A stretch of DNA of 64,000 nt from Mesorhizobium loti (GCF_001510895.1 NZ_LPWA01000068.1:62001-126000); one strand, 5' to 3'; positions 8,564-17,784 are shown, counted from the stretch's first letter. Numbers and translations: made by a program. The notes: a model not told the origin generated them from the letters alone.

Positions 8564-9379
8564 ATGAACACGACCAATCTCGGCGTCGCCATCGTCACCG
8601 GAGCATCCTCCGGCATCGGGCGCGCAGCGGCCAAAACCCTGAGCAGCGCGGGCTTCCGCGTTTTCGGAACTAGCCGTCGCGCGGCCCCTGAAAAATCCGA
8701 CGGCATTACCATGTTGACCTGTGACGTGACCGATGATGCGTCCGTATCGAAACTGGTCGAGGAGGTGTTGGCCGAGACCGGGCGCATAGACCTGCTCGTC
8801 AACAATGCCGGCATTGGCCTGCTCGGCGGCGCGGAGGAATCCTCGACTGCGCAGGCTCAGGCGCTTTTCGACGTGAATGTCTTTGGCGTCCTGCGAATGA
8901 CTGGCGCGGTGTTGCCGGCAATGCGCCGTCAAAGGAAGGGCAGGATCGTCAATTTGAGTTCGGTGCTGGGGCTGATCCCAGCCCCATACTTCGCGCTCTA
9001 TGCGTCGACCAAGCATGCCCTTGAAGGCTATTCCGAATCGCTCGACCACGAGCTGCGCGCATTTGGAATTCGTGTCGTTTTGGTCGAACCCGCCTATACC
9101 CGCACGTCATTTGAAGAAAATCTCGCCAGGCCGGACCAGCTGCTTGACGTCTACGACTCTGCTCGCGCCGGCATGGATGCGATCCTGCGAAAAGCGATGG
9201 AAACCGGCGATGCTCCCGAAGTCGTGGGGAAAACAATTCTGGAAGCGGCGACCGCTTCTGCCCCAAGGAGGCGCTATGCGGCTGGAAGGATGGCACGCCA
9301 GGTCAGTTTCCTGCGCCGTTTCGTTCCCGAATCCGCATTCGATAAGAGTCTGCGGAAGCAGAATGGTCTGCCGGTCTGA
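8564..9379 (+). CDS. Short-chain dehydrogenase/reductase
   Basis: 271 aa classical SDR. TGASSGIGRAA (residues 11-21) binds the dinucleotide, NNAG is the structural motif, and YASTK carries the catalytic Tyr and Lys with an upstream Ser in NLSSVLG. The substrate is unknown. It lies 66 bases after the ketosynthase gene on the same strand and may reduce its product. The stop codon is immediately followed, without a gap, by a 22-codon relic of a LysR gene, so a recombination junction lies exactly at its end. Confidence 0.92.
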   Translation: MNTTNLGVAIVTGASSGIGRAAAKTLSSAGFRVFGTSRRAAPEKSDGITMLTCDVTDDASVSKLVEEVLAETGRIDLLVNNAGIGLLGGAEESSTAQAQALFDVNVFGVLRMTGAVLPAMRRQRKGRIVNLSSVLGLIPAPYFALYASTKHALEGYSESLDHELRAFGIRVVLVEPAYTRTSFEENLARPDQLLDVYDSARAGMDAILRKAMETGDAPEVVGKTILEAATASAPRRRYAAGRMARQVSFLRRFVPESAFDKSLRKQNGLPV

Positions 9380-9448
9380 TATCCGGGCCGGCGCCAGCTT
9401 TCGCCCGCGATAGCGGTGATCGTCGAGGCGCTGCGGCATCGGAGTTAA
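9380..9448 (+). pseudogene. 3'-end relic of a LysR gene
   Basis: Directly after the SDR stop codon the same frame reads YPGRRQLSPAIAVIVEAL then RHRS and a stop. The intact LysR protein at 3920-4813 ends YPSRRQLSPAMAVVIDALR HRG. By eye 56 of 69 bases match. No other part of a LysR gene is present, so this is an orphan 3' end. Confidence 0.8.
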
Positions 9449-9519
9449 GCCGCCGCGGTCGGATCGACGGGCGTTGGGCCATCGATGCGGTCAGGCGGGC
9501 AACGCCGGTCGAATGGAAG

Positions 9520-9544
9520 AAGACCGGCGCGAGGCGCCGGTCTT
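9520..9544. terminator. Strong hairpin between convergent genes
   Basis: AAGACCGGCGC, a three-base loop, and GCGCCGGTCTT form a perfect 11-bp stem. It lies between the convergent SDR/relic and phasin genes. There is no clear U-run on either side, so it may act as a bidirectional terminator or an RNA-stabilising hairpin. Confidence 0.55.
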
Positions 9545-9600
9545 GCCTGTCGAACCGAGCGGACGAGATACTGACCTCCAGTGTCGGATTGCCCGAGCAA

Positions 9601-10062
9601 TCAAGCGGCCTTGAGGCCCTTCAAAGCCGTCTCGAAGGCATCCCTGATCGGCTTGGATGCGTCCTCGGTAGCTCGCAACATCACGGCCTGCAGGGTCTTG
9701 GCCTGCACGACTGAAATTTCGATCTGCTTGTTCACGAAAGCGGCCTGCAGTTCGAAGAACTCGGACGGCGACTTCACGGCAACCAGTGCTTCTAGGTGCG
9801 CGAAGCCGGCTTCGGCATTGGCTCGTAGAGCGGCAATCGTCTTCAGGGACACCTCGTTGCGGGTGGTCTTGGCCATTTCAAGGGTCGACTCGAAAGCCTT
9901 TTGAGTGGTTTCGGCGTCCGACTGCAATTTGGAAAATGCTTCCTTCGCCTGCTCAACGCCCTGTTCGGCCGCAGCGCGAACCTGCTCAGTAGCCTCGGAC
10001 GGGTCGAAGGTAGAGGATTCGACGTTTTCGATCGTTTCGGTCTTTCCGGAGATCTTGGCCAT
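9601..10062 (-). CDS. Phasin-family protein
   Basis: 153 aa, almost entirely helical, with EQVRAAAEQGVEQAKEAFSK, SLKTIAALRANAEAGFAHLE and KSPSEFFELQAAFVNKQIE, the typical phasin core. Phasins coat polyhydroxyalkanoate granules and influence their number and size. The start MAKISGKTE at 10062 is preferred to an upstream in-frame ATG because AAGGA precedes it. The gene is back to back with the CYTH-CHAD gene at 10379, a link between carbon-storage and polyphosphate-type granules. Confidence 0.9.
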   Translation of the reverse strand: MAKISGKTETIENVESSTFDPSEATEQVRAAAEQGVEQAKEAFSKLQSDAETTQKAFESTLEMAKTTRNEVSLKTIAALRANAEAGFAHLEALVAVKSPSEFFELQAAFVNKQIEISVVQAKTLQAVMLRATEDASKPIRDAFETALKGLKAA

Positions 10063-10378
10063 TTTTCCATCCTTTTCCAGAGAGTAGCCTCGAAGGCAAA
10101 GCCCCTCCTTCATGTACGAGACCGTCGCAACGGATTTGTGAAGCTGACATGAATCTGCGCAAGCAGGCTGCGCGAAATGGGGGTAGTCTGCGAAAGCATG
10201 ACGGCGCTTCAGACGCTCACGACGTTATCTGCTCCAGGGCACCGAGCGACCGCCAACCGTGACCCTGCAACTGCCGGTCGCGCAGCATGCTGCAACTTCA
10301 CAAGGCGCACCCCACGGTCGGTTGCCGGTCCCTGCCGGATAGGCTAGGACTGGAACCGAACCGACACAAATCCGTCAC
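10063..10378. other. Intergenic region between divergent phasin and CYTH-CHAD genes
   Basis: This 316-base gap holds the promoters of two divergent genes. I see no open frame of note and no clear operator; a loose GC-rich dyad (CCAACCGTGACC and CACGGTCGGTTG, about 10252-10323) is the only structure. Confidence 0.4.
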
Positions 10379-11926
10379 ATGAGCGAAGTCGAGCTGAAAT
10401 TCATTCTCGACGAAGCGTCGCCCAGGGACTTCTGGGCGCGCGTCAAGGCGTCGAAACTGGCCAAAGGCAGCCCGACGACGAAAACACTGAGAAGCATCTA
10501 TCTGGATACCCCCGAACACGCGCTGAAGAAGGCAGGGATCGCGTTGAGACTGAGGCGCGACGGGCGACGCTGGGTCCAGACCGTCAAGACAGGGGCCGAG
10601 CTGCACGGTGGCCTTTCGCAGGTCGGCGAGGTGGAAAACCCGGCACCGGGCGGTCGGGTGTGCCCTGAAGCGATTCCCGATGCCTCGGTGCGGGATGCGG
10701 TCCTTCGCAGCGTCAACGGCGCTCCGCTTCAGCCCGTCTGTGAGACGGTGATCAGGCGTTCCGCCAGCGAACTGTCCCTCGAGGACGGCACGCGCGCGGA
10801 GCTGGCCGTCGATGTCGGCCAGATTCGGGCCGGCGGGCGCTCGGCCGACCTGCGCGAAGTGGAGATCGAGCTCCTTGAAGGCAGTCCGGCTGGATTGTTC
10901 GAGATCGCGCACGTGCTGTTTCCCGACGGAGGACTGAGGTTCTCACGGCTTTCCAAGGCGGCACGCGGCTATCTCCTCGCGGAAGAGGGACGCATTGACC
11001 TGCCACTGGCGCCACGAAATGCCGAGGACGTTCCGCTTGATGAGGATGAGATCGCCGAGCATGCGGCGCGCAACATTCTGCGCGAGTGCCTCGATCAGAT
11101 CGCCACCAATGTCGTGGTGGTCCGCAAACTGGATGATCCAGAGGGGTCGCATCAGTTGCGCATCGGCCTGCGCCGCTTACGCAGTATGTTCTCCGTCTAC
11201 GCTCCGGTGCTGGAGAGCCCGGAAATGGCCCGGCTTAACGACGAGGCACGCTGGCTTGGCCGGGAGGTCGGGAAGCTCAGGGATCTCGATGTCGTGGTGA
11301 ATGACATCGTGCAGAGGGAGGTCGGAACCAATCCGGATGAACCCGGTCTTGCCGCACTTTCCGGCATGCTCTCACGGCAGGCAACGCAAGCGCGCCAGCA
11401 CCTTCGCAAGCTGCTTGCCGGGGCACGCGTGCAGGCGTTCCTCATCGATCTGGCGCGGTTCGTGGAGACACGCGGCTGGCTCGTCCCGCAGGACTTTGGC
11501 CAGACTGCGCGGCTTGCGGAGCCGGTCAAGCAGTTGGCCGGCCAGGCGCTCGGCAAGCGCTGGAAGCGAGTCGCCAAGCGCGCACGCGGGATTGAGACGC
11601 TTGGCACAGAGCAACGCCACGAATTGCGCAAGGAGCTCAAGAAACTGCGCTATGCGGTCGAATTCTTCTCCTCGCTCTACCCGGCAAAGCGTGTCGGTCC
11701 GTTCCTGAAGCGCCTGAAGAAACTTCAGACGGTGCTTGGGGACTTGAACGACGCCGCGACAGTCAAAACGGTGGTGCCGGGAACGGATGCCACCCCAGGC
11801 GATCCGGCCACGCAGCGCGCCATCGGCTGGGTGATTGGAGCGAGCCAGGCGCACGCCGCATACGGCTGGAGCGGGGCAAAGGCGCTTTGGCGAAACGTAA
11901 GAGAGACCCACCTGTTCTGGAAGTGA
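10379..11926 (+). CDS. CYTH and CHAD domain protein
   Basis: 515 aa in two domains. Residues 1 to about 200 form a CYTH (triphosphate tunnel) domain starting SEVELKFILDE, with the alternating acidic and basic strands IALRLRRDG, VQTVKTG and REVEIELLEG. From about 215 to 500 lies a helical CHAD domain rich in conserved His, Arg and Lys: SHQLRIGLRRLRSMFSVY, REVGKLRDLDVV, RHELRKELKKLRYAVEFF and LQTVLGDLNDAATV. CYTH proteins hydrolyse triphosphates or tripolyphosphate; CHAD domains bind polyphosphate. The cytoplasmic protein probably acts at polyphosphate or PHA granules, given the neighbouring phasin. Confidence 0.93.
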   Translation: MSEVELKFILDEASPRDFWARVKASKLAKGSPTTKTLRSIYLDTPEHALKKAGIALRLRRDGRRWVQTVKTGAELHGGLSQVGEVENPAPGGRVCPEAIPDASVRDAVLRSVNGAPLQPVCETVIRRSASELSLEDGTRAELAVDVGQIRAGGRSADLREVEIELLEGSPAGLFEIAHVLFPDGGLRFSRLSKAARGYLLAEEGRIDLPLAPRNAEDVPLDEDEIAEHAARNILRECLDQIATNVVVVRKLDDPEGSHQLRIGLRRLRSMFSVYAPVLESPEMARLNDEARWLGREVGKLRDLDVVVNDIVQREVGTNPDEPGLAALSGMLSRQATQARQHLRKLLAGARVQAFLIDLARFVETRGWLVPQDFGQTARLAEPVKQLAGQALGKRWKRVAKRARGIETLGTEQRHELRKELKKLRYAVEFFSSLYPAKRVGPFLKRLKKLQTVLGDLNDAATVKTVVPGTDATPGDPATQRAIGWVIGASQAHAAYGWSGAKALWRNVRETHLFWK

Positions 11927-11994
11927 GGAGGAGGAAGGCAAAGCAGGGCGATACCGGTGCGCCTGGACTGGAACCAAGTCTCCTGCTTGCTCGG

Positions 11995-12048
11995 TCAGAT
12001 CAGCCTCTGTCCGCCATCGATGTGGAACGTCTCGCCCTCGCCGGCACG
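11995..12048 (-). pseudogene. Short SDR 3'-end relic
   Basis: On the minus strand the last codons before a stop at 11995 read GEGETFHIDGGQRLI. The intact SDR at 30033-30764 ends MTGETIHIDGGQRLV. Only about 15 codons are recognisable and nothing upstream continues the SDR. One of several such tails in the window. Confidence 0.6.
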
Positions 12049-12174
12049 ACATTGGCGGGCATCGCGATCCTCGCCTGCAGGGTGGCCATGACGAGCGGCG
12101 CGCAGCGCATGCATTGTGCTCGGCGGCATGGCTTTCCAGTCAGGCCCCATGGTGTCCCGTATCGCGGAGACTGC

Positions 12175-14157
12175 TCAGGCAGCGCTGCCAGTTTGACGCG
12201 ACGGGAGCTGCGCGGGATCGAAAGAGGCTTTGGCGGGGCTGTCGAGAGGTTCAAAGGCAAGCGCGTCGTGCATGGGAAGCGCTGCCGAGAAGAGAAAGCC
12301 CTGCGCGATCAGGCAATCGAGCGACCGCAGGATCAGGCGATCGGCGTCCGTTTCCACCCCTTCCGCCATCACCTCTATTCCCAGCGTTCGCCCGAGATCG
12401 ATGACGGCTTTGACGAGGGCCTGATCCTCGACGGACTTGGCCAGATCGCGAACGAAGTCCTTGTCGATCTTGATCTTGCGGATACGGCTGTCTTTCAGCG
12501 AAACCAGGGTCGAAAAGCCGGTGCCGAAATCGTCCAGCACGATCGATATGCCCGCATCCGCCAGGCGTTCCAGCTTTTCGTCAACCCGGTCGCGATCAAC
12601 GGGCGCCTCTTCCGTGATCTCTATCTCGAGCATGCACGCGGGAACATTCTTTGTCTCAAGGCCACTCAATATCATGTCGTCGACATTGCCTGCCTCGAGT
12701 TCGCGCGGCGACAGATTCATCGCAACGCGCATATCCTCGCGCCCGTTCTTCGCAAGCGCTTCGATCATGGAGCAGCAATTGAGGAACACCGTTTCCGTCA
12801 GCAAGGACAGCAGACCGGTTTCACGCGCCGCCGTGACGATCTCGGGTGGGGGAATGGCCCCATGGACCGGGTGTTGCCAACGCAGCAGCGCTTCGAAGCC
12901 GACGATGGCATGCGTGTCCAGCCGCACGATGGGCTGGAACCATGAGCAAAGCGCGCCTGCTTCGACGGCTCCGCGCAGATCGCGCTCGATGCAGTGCTTG
13001 CGTTCGAGCCCGTGATCGAGTTCGGCATCGAAGAGACAGTATTCGTTCCTGCCGCCGCGCTTGGCCGCATAAAGCGCGAAATCCGCGCGCAGCAGCATCT
13101 CCGTCAATTGCGGCTTCTCCGACACGTAGATACCGATCGACGCGCCGACCCGCACCGAATTCAGCGCCGGATCCGGATCCGCGATGGCTGCGATGATTGA
13201 GGATGCAAGTCCGTCGGTCGAGTCCGGGGACCCGCTGGCGGGAAAGAGCAGCACGAACTCGTCTCCGCCGATGCGCGCGATCGTTGCCCCTGGCGGAGCA
13301 TGGTTCTCGATCCGGCGCGCGACCCTGACCAGCAGGTCGTCGCCGATATTGTGACCGTAGGTGTCGTTGACGGATTTGAAGCCGTCCAGGTCGATCAGCA
13401 TAGCCACGAACGGGCCTCCTGAATGCCCGAGCTGGGAGATTGCCTGCTCGAGCCCGTACCTGTTGAGCAAGTTCGTCAGCGGATCGCGCCTGGAGTTCCG
13501 TTCCATCCGGGCAGCGAATTCCCTCGCCTCATATTTGAGGCGGCTGGTCTCCCGGAAGCGGGCCTGTGCGAGAAGCGAGCTCCTGATCATTCCTGCGAGA
13601 AAAAGCAGGACCGTGAAGCCGAGGATGTAATTCTCGATGTTGCCTTTCACCAGCACGCATCCGGCGGCGACCAGAAGCGGCAGCGTCATGAAGTTGAGCG
13701 AAGCCGGCGCGTATGATGCCCCATAGGTGACCGAACCGGCCGACAGGCCTGCAAGAACGATCAAATAGAGCGGCGCCTGGGGCGTGGTGTATCCACCCGA
13801 CAGCACGGCCAGGAAAGACCACGCGATGCCGGACGCCAGAGCCAACAGCCCGTAAAGAGAAAGTCGGGCGGCGACTAGCTTCAACCGATTATCGGGAATG
13901 TCCGACTGGGCGATGGCAAGTCCCATGCGCGCGCCATTTATGACGCTGACCGCCGCAAACCACAGCATCGCCGCAAGGCCGGCGCCCGAGAGCATCAGCA
14001 CGGCCAGGATCAGGGCCGAGAGCACCGTGCCGATGGGCATCGAGATAAAAAGCCCCATCCTCAGATCAGCGAACTGATCCCGCAGGATTCCCGCTTCCAC
14101 GGATTCGCTTTGCCCCTTGGGCGTGGAACCCGGGCCAGGCTGCTTGGAGTGTCTCAT
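12175..14157 (-). CDS. Membrane GGDEF-EAL cyclic-di-GMP protein
   Basis: 660 aa. The N-terminal 200 residues contain about six membrane helices without an extracytoplasmic sensor domain. The diguanylate cyclase domain has DLDGFKSVNDTYGHNIGDD and an intact ARIGGDEFVLLFP, but no RxxD inhibitory site before it. The phosphodiesterase domain has GFEALLRWQHP, EIEITEEA, LDDFGTGFSTL, KIDKDFVRDL and EGVET, so all metal and catalytic residues appear present. Both activities are possible, with net output unknown. It stands alone, convergent with the CYTH-CHAD gene and divergent from the LysE gene. Confidence 0.94.
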   Translation of the reverse strand: MRHSKQPGPGSTPKGQSESVEAGILRDQFADLRMGLFISMPIGTVLSALILAVLMLSGAGLAAMLWFAAVSVINGARMGLAIAQSDIPDNRLKLVAARLSLYGLLALASGIAWSFLAVLSGGYTTPQAPLYLIVLAGLSAGSVTYGASYAPASLNFMTLPLLVAAGCVLVKGNIENYILGFTVLLFLAGMIRSSLLAQARFRETSRLKYEAREFAARMERNSRRDPLTNLLNRYGLEQAISQLGHSGGPFVAMLIDLDGFKSVNDTYGHNIGDDLLVRVARRIENHAPPGATIARIGGDEFVLLFPASGSPDSTDGLASSIIAAIADPDPALNSVRVGASIGIYVSEKPQLTEMLLRADFALYAAKRGGRNEYCLFDAELDHGLERKHCIERDLRGAVEAGALCSWFQPIVRLDTHAIVGFEALLRWQHPVHGAIPPPEIVTAARETGLLSLLTETVFLNCCSMIEALAKNGREDMRVAMNLSPRELEAGNVDDMILSGLETKNVPACMLEIEITEEAPVDRDRVDEKLERLADAGISIVLDDFGTGFSTLVSLKDSRIRKIKIDKDFVRDLAKSVEDQALVKAVIDLGRTLGIEVMAEGVETDADRLILRSLDCLIAQGFLFSAALPMHDALAFEPLDSPAKASFDPAQLPSRQTGSAA

Positions 14158-14228
14158 AATGCCAAATGGCTAATGGAGCGGAATGAAAATCACGTTAAGG
14201 ATTTCAGCGGCTTACGGCGTTTCAGGCC

Positions 14229-14249
14229 GAGATAGGCCGGCGCGACGTT
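14229..14249 (-). pseudogene. Possible fragment of the SDR tail repeat
   Basis: These 21 bases are identical to about 26724-26744, inside the SDR relic there, and read NVAPAYL on the minus strand, as in the SDR. The match is short and could be chance, but the exactness and the same orientation argue for a relic. Confidence 0.3.
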
Positions 14250-14391
14250 CCGTTCCGGCATCTGAATTGAAGCTGACTGCAGGTCCAGCCGAAGGGGCCG
14301 TCCTGCCCCCTGCCCTGCTACCGCAGTTCTGATAGAGCAGGATGCTGCCAGGCGCGCGAAAGCGCATCCAGTAAAGGACTACGGGCGCATC

Positions 14392-15006
14392 ATGGAATAC
14401 ATCGACTCCCTCGCCATCCTGATCGGCGTCTTCATCCTGTCGCTCATCAGCCCCGGCCCGAACTTCATCATCGTCACCAGCACATCGATGTCGGTGTCGC
14501 GCGTGGCGGGGCTGTTCGCCGGGCTCGGCCTTGCGCTTGCCTCGCTGACCTGGGCGTTGTTGACGATGGCCGGGCTCGGCCTGGTGATTGCGCATTTCGA
14601 GTGGCTGCATACCGTGATCCAGGTCGTCGGAGCGCTCTATCTGATATGGCTCGGCGTGAAGATGATCCTGGGCGCCGGCGCGTCAATCAAGGTAGGCGCC
14701 GCCACCGCAGTCAGGCGGCGGGACGCGATGCGTCGCGCCTTCATCGTCTCCTTCACCAATCCAAAATCCTTCGCCTTCTACGGCAGTATTTTTGCCCTCG
14801 TCATCCCGACACGCGCGCCCTTCTGGTTCTACGCGGTGATCGCGGCCGTGTGCTTTTCGCTGTCGATGATCTGGTATTGCGGGCTGGGGCTGTTCTTCTC
14901 CAACCCGCTGGTGGCGCGGCAGTTCATGAAAGTGAAGCCGGCCCTCGAGCGCGTGATGGGCGCGGCGCTCACCCTGCTCGGCGCGCGGCTGCTGTGGTCA
15001 AGGTAG
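14392..15006 (+). CDS. LysE/RhtB-family amino-acid exporter
   Basis: 204 aa with five to six membrane helices. The N-terminal FILSLISPGPNFIIVTSTSM is the LysE family signature around the conserved PGP; GALYLIWLGVKMI and SFTNPKSFAFYGSIFAL follow the usual order. Members export amino acids or derivatives such as homoserine lactone or threonine across the inner membrane. The ribosome site is weak. It converges with the large BTAD/TPR regulator at 15076, so direct control by it is not obvious. Confidence 0.92.
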   Translation: MEYIDSLAILIGVFILSLISPGPNFIIVTSTSMSVSRVAGLFAGLGLALASLTWALLTMAGLGLVIAHFEWLHTVIQVVGALYLIWLGVKMILGAGASIKVGAATAVRRRDAMRRAFIVSFTNPKSFAFYGSIFALVIPTRAPFWFYAVIAAVCFSLSMIWYCGLGLFFSNPLVARQFMKVKPALERVMGAALTLLGARLLWSR

Positions 15007-15075
15007 CATCCTTCAGCCACGGATCCGGGCCGAGATGGCGATCGGCGCCTACTGTTCAGTTCATGCACGGGGCGA

Positions 15076-17070
15076 TCAGCGTTCGGGCAACCCCGCCCGG
15101 ATCAAGGCTTCGACCACCTGGTCTGCCCATTCCGGCGTGTTGCGGAAGATCGGCAGCGACCGGTAGCGCTCGATCGTGAAGCCCGGCTGGGCGGTGAGCA
15201 GCCTCTGCGCCGCCCAGCGGGCCGTCTCCAGGTCGCCGCTCATCGCCGACCAGGCGGCGAGGTAGCGATAGGACATGATGATGTCGGGATGGGCGGCGAT
15301 GACCTCACGGGCAATCGCGACAGCCTTGGCAAGCGAGCCGATCTTGGCCAGGGCCGTGCCCATTCCCAGTCTCATGTTGAAGGCGAACGGATCCATCGGG
15401 CTCAGCGTCATCGCCCGCTGGAACCGTTCCGATGCGCGGGCAGGTTCGCCTCTGTAAATCGCGATCCAGCCATGGCGCGCCCATGCCCAGGCATTGTTCG
15501 GATCAAGCGCGAGCGCCTTTTCGACGAAGGTGGCGGCACGCTCCTGCTCGCCGGCCATGCTCAATGCCGAGCCGGCGGCGGTCAACGCGGTTGGATCGTC
15601 GCCGATCGAGCCGGCAGCCTCAACCGCCGCTAGCGCCTTTTCCAGCTCCCTTTCCGGCTGCTCGGCCCACAGATATGCGGCATTCGAGGCGTGGCACCAT
15701 GCGAGAAGCGCATGCGCGCGGCCATAAACAGGGTCAATGGCGATCGCTTTCGTAAGCAGCTCTATCGCCTGGTCGTTGGTGTCCTTGCGGCGGCCCCAAA
15801 GGTTCGGGAAGGCCCGCATGACGAGGTCATAAGCGCGCAGGCTGGTCGGCGGCTTGCGCTTGGCCAACTCGATCTCGGCGCCGCGGATGGCCGGGTGGAT
15901 GGCGCCGGCCACCTGCGCCGCGATCCTGTCCTGGAAGTCGAACACATCCTCGGTCGCGCCCTCGTAGCGCTCGGACCAGAGCTGGGTCCGCGCCTCCGCA
16001 TCGACCAGTTGCACGGAAATGCGCAGACGGTCGCCGCCGCGCCGGACCGTGCCTTCGACCACGTAGTTGACGCCGAGCTCCCGGCCGATCTCACGCACGT
16101 CGGCGAAGCGTCCCTTGTAGGTGAAGGTGGACTGGCGCGCGATGACGAAGAAATCCCGGATGCGCGACAGCGCGGCGGTGATCTCCTCGACAACGCCGTC
16201 GGCAAAATACTCGTCATCAGCCCCACCGAGATTGTCGAAAGGCATCACCGCCACCGACGGTTGGTCATGCGGCCTCGCCGCTGTGGCGACAGGCTGGCCC
16301 GATTGTGCTTTCTCATGCGTCGACGCAGCCTGGCGATTTCCGCCCCGCATTTGCAGCGACGCCGCCAGCGACTGCGTCTGTGCCTCGGGCTCCACGCCCA
16401 GATGTTTCTTCAAAAGCACGCGGCAGGCCTCGAACTGACGCAAGGCCGCGTTCTCGTGGCCCCTCCCGGCGTGGATGCGCATCAATGCCCTATGCGCCGG
16501 CTCCGCGGTCGGATCCGAGGCAAGCAGCCTTTCCGCCAGCCGTTCGCAAGCTGCCTCATCCGCGGATCCGGTTTCGGGCGGCGCCAGGCTCAGGCGCTCC
16601 ACGAGCTGCTGCGCCTTCTGCCGGTATCTCACCTGATACGGGCTGAACCATTCATCCAGCCCGTCGGGAATGGCTTCGCCCGCAAGCACATCGCCACGGT
16701 AGAGGTCGGCGGCGCCGGCGAGATCCGCCGTCCCGCCTTCGGCGAGCCTGCGCTCGAAGAGCCAGATATCGGCTTCGTCCGGGCCTGCCGTCAGCGCGAC
16801 CGTGTCTTGATCCCCCTCGACGGAAATGGCGGCATTGCCATCGGCGGGAAACCATCGCCTGACGTCGGCCAGCGCCTGGCGCAGGCTGTTGCGCGACTGC
16901 GCATCGCCTCGCCCCGGCCAGAACCCTTCGCAAAGCCTTTCGCGAGTTTGGCCGCGGCGACCCGCCAGGACCAGGGCGGCAAAAAGAAGCGCCGATTTGC
17001 GCGTCGCGAAGCGGACGGGCTGGCCGTCTGCCGAAGTCACTTCGAGACCGCCAAGCAACCGGATGCGCAC
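15076..17070 (-). CDS. BTAD/TolB-like/TPR transcriptional regulator
   Basis: 664 aa. Residues 1-95 form an OmpR-type winged helix (MRIRLLGGLEVTSADGQPV, RERLCEGFWPG, SLRQALADVRRWF). Then comes a bacterial transcriptional activator domain (QFEACRVLLKKHLGVEPEA near 225). Residues 275-400 match the TolB-like N-terminal region of adenylate-cyclase-type regulators (SVAVMPFDNLGGADDEYFAD, VVEGTVRRGGDRLRISVQLV, LWSERYEGATEDVFDFQD). The rest is TPR repeats (ALLAWCHASNAAYLW, ALALDPNNAWAWARHGWIAI). Rhizobia have many such orphan regulators; targets are unknown. A paralogue, frameshifted, lies at 18347-20424. Confidence 0.9.
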   Translation of the reverse strand: MRIRLLGGLEVTSADGQPVRFATRKSALLFAALVLAGRRGQTRERLCEGFWPGRGDAQSRNSLRQALADVRRWFPADGNAAISVEGDQDTVALTAGPDEADIWLFERRLAEGGTADLAGAADLYRGDVLAGEAIPDGLDEWFSPYQVRYRQKAQQLVERLSLAPPETGSADEAACERLAERLLASDPTAEPAHRALMRIHAGRGHENAALRQFEACRVLLKKHLGVEPEAQTQSLAASLQMRGGNRQAASTHEKAQSGQPVATAARPHDQPSVAVMPFDNLGGADDEYFADGVVEEITAALSRIRDFFVIARQSTFTYKGRFADVREIGRELGVNYVVEGTVRRGGDRLRISVQLVDAEARTQLWSERYEGATEDVFDFQDRIAAQVAGAIHPAIRGAEIELAKRKPPTSLRAYDLVMRAFPNLWGRRKDTNDQAIELLTKAIAIDPVYGRAHALLAWCHASNAAYLWAEQPERELEKALAAVEAAGSIGDDPTALTAAGSALSMAGEQERAATFVEKALALDPNNAWAWARHGWIAIYRGEPARASERFQRAMTLSPMDPFAFNMRLGMGTALAKIGSLAKAVAIAREVIAAHPDIIMSYRYLAAWSAMSGDLETARWAAQRLLTAQPGFTIERYRSLPIFRNTPEWADQVVEALIRAGLPER

Positions 17071-17240
17071 GACGTCCCTCCGAAATTCGAACGCGCCGAG
17101 AGAATAACATCTTCGCCGACCGATTTAACGTCGATTTAACGGCGGCCCGCCGACCTCTCCTCGACGGTTAACGCCTGGCTGAACAACCGCAAATCGCGGC
17201 CGTGGCAAGCTCCGATCGTAATCTGGAACGGGAGAGTGAA

Positions 17241-17483
17241 ATGGCACACACGGAAGCTCACGCGGGAACGAGCGCATCGAAGCACCGGCTGCTTGGAGCA
17301 GTGTCGAAAAGCGCGGCAACAGCGGTCGCTGCCTTCACGGCCTGGCGGCGGGCCGTTGCAGGACGCAGGGCGCTGGCAGACCTGACGCCCGATCAGTTGA
17401 AGGATATCGGCTGTCTGGAGCCCCCTGCGCCGAAGTTTGCCGTCAACGTCGGCCTCATGACGGACCTGATGTCCATGAGATGA
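17241..17483 (+). CDS. DUF1127 small protein
   Basis: 80 aa. The C-terminal half AAFTAWRRAVAGRRALADL then TPDQLKDIGCLEP is the DUF1127 signature of a basic helix followed by LxDIG. GGGAGA precedes the ATG at 17241 by 6 bases. Short DUF1127 proteins in alphaproteobacteria have been linked to RNA-binding and to phosphate, carbon and stress adaptation; no role is shown here. Divergent from the large regulator at 15076. Confidence 0.85.
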   Translation: MAHTEAHAGTSASKHRLLGAVSKSAATAVAAFTAWRRAVAGRRALADLTPDQLKDIGCLEPPAPKFAVNVGLMTDLMSMR

Positions 17484-17553
17484 GGTTCGCCACCTGTCTC
17501 GTGTCGCTCGAAGACCTGCGCGTCGCTGCCACCGCCAATCATGGAGAGTAATC

Positions 17554-17784
17554 ATGCATGTGAGGGCTGACACGCCGATTGCACCCACGACACTTTCGCG
17601 GGGGGAGGCGCTGAGCATCCTTTCGGCCGGCATTGCAGGGCCCTGCTGCGGCGAGGCCAATGAGATGCTGGCCTGGCTCTACCTGCTGCCGCCCAGCGAG
17701 CCAGCATCCAGCGAGACGGGCGCCGAACCGCCCGTCGATCGCCCTCGGCTGTGGCTTCGCCTGCGCAGTCTCTTTCGGATTTGA
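17554..17784 (+). CDS. Small hypothetical protein
   Basis: 76 aa, MHVRADTPIAPTTLSRGEAL and ANEMLAWLYLLPPSEP, ending in a basic RLRSLFRI. GGAGAG lies 9 bases before the ATG. It follows the DUF1127 gene by 70 bases on the same strand and may be cotranscribed. No family recognised. Confidence 0.55.
   Translation: MHVRADTPIAPTTLSRGEALSILSAGIAGPCCGEANEMLAWLYLLPPSEPASSETGAEPPVDRPRLWLRLRSLFRI

Noticed and set aside
15691..17139. 482-codon plus-strand frame opposite the large regulator
   Set aside because: Shadow of the regulator gene; no ribosome site or motif.
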